Assembly: GCA_050084985.1 (NCBI GenBank)
Contig: JBITNC010000002.1
Span: 8,432,001 to 8,496,000 of the forward strand
Reading direction: 5' to 3'
From: Nageia nagi
Lineage: Eukaryota > Pinophyta
DNA: 64,000 nt
Shown piece by piece: positions 58,256 through 64,000 of this stretch (position 1 is the first letter of the stretch; each line of letters opens with the position of its first letter). The notes under the pieces are model-generated. The model was not told the origin of the DNA. It made no database searches and saw only the letters and a list, made by a program, of their open reading frames with translations. A program made the position numbers and the translations under genes.

Positions 58256-59500
58256 AACTTGTTAAGATAAAAAATCAACTATCTTGGCTATGATGTTTTT
58301 TGCATCATTCTCTTACATGTTCATATAGTATGATAGAAAATAACATTTTTTAGAGAAATTGAGTTGGGTTTTTCATATGTATGCACAATATTCAATCGAT
58401 ATACTAAGGTTGAGATCCATGGCATCTTTTTCACTCAATTTGAGGTTGAATTAAGTTTTTTAAAAAGATATTGAAGGCCTTAAGTTTAAAATAATCATTT
58501 CCATTATAGTTATCTTTTGAAGATATATAAAGTTAAATTTGTAAACTTCTCAAGTTAATCAACATCATGAATGATAAAGAAATTCCAAAAAAAGAGAGGA
58601 AGGAAGGTCATGTCATCTGAAGACACTCTTGCAAGAAGATAGAAGGATGCAAAAAGGAAAAAAGAGAAGAGATCACAAAATAAAGAACTGAATTGTAATG
58701 AACTACCTAAAAGTTCCATCCCAATTAAAGAGGAGGACATTGAAGAGAATGCAAATGTAGATAAGAATGTAGATGATGCACCATTGAATGAAGCTTCAAA
58801 TTCAATGACTATGGAAATGAATGCAAGTATTTATTTGAATCTTTGTATCCTATTATAATTTTAGGTGTTTTTCAACATTCTCATGGAAGTTCTTCACATG
58901 ATTGAAAAATTATTTAATTAATAAACTCCTCTTCACATGATCATGGACTATTGATTATCCTTATTACCACTTTTAAAAGTTCCTTCCATAGACCACTTAA
59001 AATGATAGTTCTAGCTCATAGTTCTTAGAATTTTTCTACAAGTACTATGAAATTCTATAGGTAATTAAGTTATTTGACACTTCTATTAATTATCTTAAGA
59101 ACCTTAATTATGAGAATTAATAATAATGTCTCATATCTAGGATCTAACAAAGTATATCCAACAATATTTACAAACATATATTTGAATGATTTCTTCTCAC
59201 AAATACATAGGGAATTAATGTGACCACTTGGCCAATGGGTTTGAAACTTTTATACCAATGATTATTTGTAGGACCTTTCAAAGTTTTTGTAGAAGTGAAT
59301 AGATAGATAGATAAGTCTTTTGGTATCCATTTTAAACAAAATTGGATTAATGTAGGACCTATGATCAATGTTTATCCAAAAGTATTTACAAACATATATT
59401 TATATGATTATTTTTTACAAATAAATAGGATAGTACATATGACCACTTAATCAAAGTGGTTCAACATTTTGTAAAAAGGGTTAGACATTTGACCAATGTG
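58256..59500. other. Mostly unrecognised DNA with one lysine-rich coding-like stretch
   Basis: At about 58604-58840 the plus strand reads MSSEDTLARR, a stop, then KDAKRKKEKRSQNKELN and IKEEDIEENANVDKNVDDAP. This is acidic/lysine-rich and could be an N-terminal exon of the gene remnant starting at 60830, but nothing proves it. Two similar segments ('acatttgaccaatgtggtt' type) lead into the telomere-like repeat. Confidence 0.3.
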
Positions 59501-59504
59501 GTTT

Positions 59505-60490
59505 CTTGGGTTTAGGGCTTAGAGTTTTTAGTTTGAAGGATTAAAGATTTTAAGGATTACTTGTATTTACAAGTTTAATGGTTAAAGGTTTAAGATTTTA
59601 AGGTTTTAGGGTACAAAGGGTTTAAGAGTTTGAGGGTTTATGTTTTAATATTTGAAGGGTTTAGCGGTAGGGTTTTATGGTTTAATAGGGTTATAGTGTT
59701 TCCATTTTAGTATTTAGGTTTATAGGGTTATAGGGTTTAAACATTTGACCAATGGGGTAAATCATGATGTTAAAGGGGTTAAAGAGTTTAAGGGTTAGTT
59801 AGGTTTAGAAACTTAAGGGTTTAAGAGTGTAGAGTTTAGGGAAAGTAAGGGTTTAGGATTTAGGGTTTTAGGGTTTACGTTTTAGTGTTTAGGTTTATTT
59901 AAGGTTTAAGGGTTTAGGGTTTATGTTTATTTAAGGGTTTAGGGTTTATGTTTATTTAAGGGTTTAGGTTTGTTTAAGGATTTATATTTGTTTAAAGGTC
60001 TAAGATAAAGGGTTTAAGAGTTTAAAGGTTTAGGGTTTAAGGGTTGTAGGGTTTAGGGGTAAGGTTTTAGGGTTTAATAAGGTTATAGGTTTTACATTTT
60101 AGTGTTCAGGTTTATAGGGTTATAATGGTTAAAAATTTGACCAATGTGATCAAACATGATGTTAAAGGCGTTAAAGAGTTTAAGGGTTACTTATGTTTAA
60201 GAACTTAAGGGTTTGAGAGTTTAATGGTTTAGGGAAAGTAAGGGAACTTAGGGTTTAGGTTTTAGGTGTCTAGGTTTTAAGGGTTTAGGATTTAGGATTT
60301 TAAGGTTTATGATTTAATGTTTAGGTTTTTTTAAGGATTAATGGTTTAACATTTACATTTGTTTAAGGATTTAGATTTTTGTAAGGCTTAAAGGTAGGAT
60401 TTACATATTAGTGCTTAGGTTTGCTTACTTGAATTAAGGTTTTAGGGTCTAGGTTTTAAGGTTTAAGGTTTAGGTTTGTATGTATTATCA
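59505..60490 (+). repeat. Degenerate telomere-like (TTTAGGG) array with ~390-bp higher-order units
   Basis: About 1 kb rich in variants of the plant telomere repeat: 'gggtttagggttt', 'aagggtttagggtttat' and many GGTTTA/GTTTAAGGG forms, all G-rich on the plus strand. Two blocks starting 'ttgaccaatg' at about 59746 and 60137 align with each other over most of their length (period about 391), including 'catgatgttaaaggsgttaa' and 'ttagggaaagtaaggg'. Exact TTTAGGG runs never exceed a few units. Confidence 0.75.
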
Positions 60491-60829
60491 AGGTTTGGCC
60501 AACAATGTTAAATTTAAAATTTGGAAAATGGGGTTAATCATGTGATGTCCTACCAACTTTTTAATGCTCTTAAAATTAAGATAAGCATATATGTCACATA
60601 ATGCCACAATATATTGATTTGTTTTAGGCTTAAGGATTTAGAGTTTTAGTTTTTTATTTTCCTTAAGTTTACATAATGCCACTATATATTGGTTACTTAA
60701 TTTATTTAATTTAATTAACTAACTATTTGTTTAATGCTTGATTAAGTCCTCAACAAGTCACTAATTAATTGTTGTATGTCACCTTTTTTGTGAGCCAATC
60801 CTTAGTCTTGGAGTACCAACTATGGAATT

Positions 60830-63450
60830 GAATCTAGGTATGTCTTCGAATCCACATGTTAATGATATTTAGAATGAGAATATTGATAATTCTGATGTTA
60901 AAAATATTTTTGTACATATTGAACATGATATCTTAGATAATGTTCCTGGTATGATATCTATGAGACAAATGAGAACACATGCAAATAGGATATATGATCA
61001 ATTTTTCCTTAATAAGGAGCTAGGATTTCAATGTCAACTCATGTTACAATTAATGAGAATGTCAAAAATGAGAAGAATAATGAAAAATTTAGGTGTTTGT
61101 GTGAAAAAAGAGGAACTATTAAAACAAGTATTATATCCATTATTGCTAGTGCCATGGACTTTATTGGGCAGAAGAGTCAATCTAAAGATAGGAATGTGGC
61201 ATAACGAGACATAACAACTACTTTAGTAAATAGATCATCTATAAAGAAAAAAATGATTGGTAATCTTAATGAATTTTTAAATATAAACCTTAAAACTTTG
61301 TAAAGAGCTATGAAGAGAAGAAAAAGCATTGAAATTGATCCAATCAACCATTGTTGGAGTTATAGTGGTAGACTTCCTAGGTCTGATAGGAAATTGACTA
61401 ATGAGATAAAAAATGTAATTGAAAAATATTGGCATGATCATACGAGGGTATCTCCTAATAGTAAAGATGTTTTGAAATAAAGGAAATCTCTAGGGTAAAA
61501 ATATCATCAACCTAAGCATGCATGCAAAACATGTTCTAGATATGAATCAAACTCAATTGTATAATAACTTTATAAATGAGAAAGTGTTATGTAGTTTTAA
61601 TATTAGCCTAAGTCAAAGATATTTTGAGAATGCAAACCTTGGTATGTTAGAATTAACAAACAAAGAATAACATGTTGTTTTAAAACTCATATGCAATTTA
61701 GATATTATTATCAAGTTTTTTGATATATACATGGTACTTTGCATACTAACAACTTACTATAGGGATGTGATTTTAATATGCCACTTGAATCTATCAATGA
61801 GTTTATAGCAATTTTATTTTATCAAATTCCATATGGTCAATCATTTCATTCATATGCATGTATTTCAGGACAATGTAGTATATGTGGGAACCTTTCATTT
61901 TTAGGAGAATGTGTACATGAAAGTGGCTTACATGATTTTGAAAAAACATTAGTGGATATCCAAAAATTTAAGAATATTGAGTACATATTGAAGGATGGAA
62001 AAAATAGGAAGTGTATTGATATAATCATTGAAAAGGTTAATGTACCTACATTTATGGATGATTTTAATAGTAACTTTATTCCAAAATATGTGACACATTC
62101 ATAACATGCTTGGTGGCTTGATAGTGAATTTCATCAATGTAGAAACACATTCCGATATGGAACTATATTATTAGTTGTAGAATTTATAGAAAACTATAAT
62201 ATGGCACCACAAGAAGAAATATAGTCTCAATATTATAATTCTTAACATGTTTTATTTTTTTTCATATTGTATATAGAAATGCAAGTGATAATACAAAAGA
62301 TAATTGAAACATTTTGTGGTAGTACTATTTTTATGTAAGTGAAAATAGATTACACTCATCAAAGTTTATCCAATTTTTCTTTAAGATATTCTACACAAAT
62401 TTGAAGGAACAAAATATTCATATGGCACAACATTTGATATGGTTAGATAAGTATACAGGATAGTTTAAGAATGCACAGATGTTTTATTGGTTGAGTAGGA
62501 TGATAGAGAACATAATATCCAACATATATGGTCAATTTTTGAAGCTGGACATGGTAAAGGTGAACATGATGGAGCTGGTGCATGTGTAAAAAGAGCACTT
62601 GCTAGAGAACAACTTAAATTTGAAGATTCGGTAACATTTTAAGATGCACATGAAATTATGGATGGGTGTAATACAAATGTATCTACTAGATCAAAAGAGA
62701 ATTCTATAATTCGATGATTCTTTTGGTTAGTAAAAGAAAATAATATTACAAGTTGTCATGATTGTGAGATAATTAATGGATCAATGAAATGGCACTCATT
62801 TAGGAGTTGAATTGCAAGCACATGGACTATTTGGACAAGGGAGCTTGTATGTTTTTGTGATTCTTGTATTGTAGGTGAATCAGAAGTATGTATAGATATT
62901 GAATGGGTTAAGGAATGGAAGTAAAGATATCTATTACCTACAAGAGCATATGATGAACAAGAATTATTCGTTGAAGGTGAGAATCAATTATTTGCATCAA
63001 AATCAAGTTTTTGGCCTTGTACAAGAATGTAATTTAAAACAATTTAATTTTTTTTTTAGTTTATTTATATAAATTCTCATTTTTGTATATATTTGAACTA
63101 GTTTATATGTCATACTTAACTCATATAAATTTTATTTATAGGACATGTGTATGCTGTTATGGCACCTAAAGGGAATGAAGAGGAATTAGGGTATTGGTTG
63201 GCTCGATGTGTTGAAAGAAAACATAAGTTAACTTATCCTCAATGTGATGATGATGGATTTGAGTACCGAATAGGTTCTATGGTGGTTTTAGTAAATGGCT
63301 ATGGAAAATAGTACCAATAAGGAATGGTTTGGGAGTATACAAAGATTATGAATCAAATAAGAATATTATTCACTATTCACATTTGATATTCAAAATAAAT
63401 ATTAAACTATCCAAATATAAAGGGAGGCTTACTAATAGAGTGTTATGGAA
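60830..63450 (+). pseudogene. Decayed transposon-like gene of unnamed family (HGKGEHDGAGACVKRAL motif)
   Basis: Pieces of one long protein appear in order on the plus strand, separated by stops and frameshifts: HCWSYSGRLPRSDRKL and HTRVSPNSKDVL (about 61350-61475); KPWYVRINKQRITCCFKTHM (about 61635); a 108-codon frame at 61778-62104 with CISGQCSICGNLSFLGECVH; FRYGTILLVVEFIENYNMAP (about 62150); IFEAGHGKGEHDGAGACVKR (about 62535); NITSCHDC, then CFCDSCIVGESEVC (about 62745-62890); and after an intron-like gap, YAVMAPKGNEEELGYWLARC (about 63150). Conserved Cys pairs suggest metal binding. The order of blocks resembles long uncharacterised proteins that I associate with mobile elements of plants and animals, but I cannot name the family. 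It is not functional as it stands. Confidence 0.5.
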
Positions 63451-63545
63451 ATATTCAAATGCAATAACATGAGGCAATTATAAATGCACTACATGAAAGA
63501 GAGGATGTATATGGTATTGATGACTGAAAAATACATGTAAATTTA

Positions 63546-64000
63546 TCTCTCCTTCTCCCTCTCCCCTTCATCTCCACTTCCCCTTCTTCTTCACCCCTAT
63601 GCACCTTCATCTCCACTTCCCCTTCTCTTTCACCCCTACACCCCTTCATATCCACTTCTCCTTCTCCTTCACCCATATGCATATTCATCTCCACTTCCCA
63701 TTCTCCTTCATACTTATGCCCCTTCATCTCCACTTCCCCTTCTCCTTCACCCCTACACACCTTCATCTCCACTTACCCTTCTCATTCACCCCTATGCCCC
63801 TTCATATACACTTCCCATTCTCCTTCATCCTTATGTGCCTTCATCTCCACTTCCCATTCTCCTCCACCCCTACATGCCTCTATCTCCACTTTCCCTTCTC
63901 CTTCATCCCTATGTGCCTTCCTCTCCACTTCCCCTTCCCCTTCATCTCCACTTCCCCTTTTCCTTCACCACTACACCCTTTATCTCCACTTCCCCTTCTC
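63546..64000 (-). repeat. 39-bp minisatellite, in frame on the minus strand, running off the window
   Basis: 'cttcatctccacttcccctt', then 'ctccttcacccctatgc' repeats with period 39 (13 codons) to the window end. On the minus strand it reads as repeats of GEVEMKVHRGEEE-like units. The frame from 63772 to 63455 holds about six units and then enters unrelated sequence. It could be the 3' end of a repetitive coding exon or simply a minisatellite; more units lie beyond 64000. Confidence 0.75.

Overview
The window looks like plant nuclear DNA from a large, repeat-rich genome. It is very AT-rich, has one recognisable cellular gene, and is otherwise built from decayed transposable elements. Old Ty1/copia elements, long low-complexity intergenic DNA and an intronless S-domain receptor kinase would suit a conifer or other gymnosperm. 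That placement is inference; nothing here identifies the species.

Layout. 1-2.1 kb: SINE-like, foldback and AT-rich dispersed repeats. 2.1-5.0 kb: a small LTR retrotransposon on the minus strand without a recognisable coding region. 5.0-9.46 kb: a nested stack, in which a foldback element is split by an internally deleted minus-strand copia element, itself split by a 1.1 kb element with terminal inverted repeats. 9.74-12.10 kb, minus strand: the one host-type gene, a G-type lectin S-receptor-like serine/threonine kinase carrying four small frameshifts in two compensating pairs. 12.1-20.8 kb: mostly unrecognised DNA, with a striking palindromic minisatellite at 16.2-16.9 kb. 20.8-23.6 kb: a broken pogo/Tigger-like (psq HTH plus DDE) transposase gene.

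22.9-45.3 kb is dominated by a tandem segmental duplication of about 11 kb. Each unit starts inside the tail of the pogo gene, continues through flanking DNA, enters a copia retrotransposon (5' LTR, long leader with a 200-bp-arm hairpin, dead gag-pol), and stops just short of its 3' LTR. Only the second unit runs on to a 3' LTR. The result is LTR-internal-flank-LTR-internal-LTR. The copies share most of their nonsense mutations, so the element was dead before it was duplicated. The junction shows a 46-bp repeat and short microhomologies typical of template switching.

45.3-64 kb: a third minus-strand copia element (48.0-50.9 kb) that keeps only gag and protease; an isolated gag fragment (53.4-53.9 kb); several short tandem repeats; a second copy of the TIR element (57.3-58.3 kb); about 1 kb of degenerate telomere-like TTTAGGG sequence (59.5-60.5 kb) in units of about 390 bp; a decayed, transposon-like gene of a family I cannot name (60.8-63.4 kb); and a 39-bp minisatellite running off the window end.

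The genes do not form a pathway. The lectin kinase would act at the plasma membrane in extracellular signal perception. Everything else is mobile-element biology and its decay.
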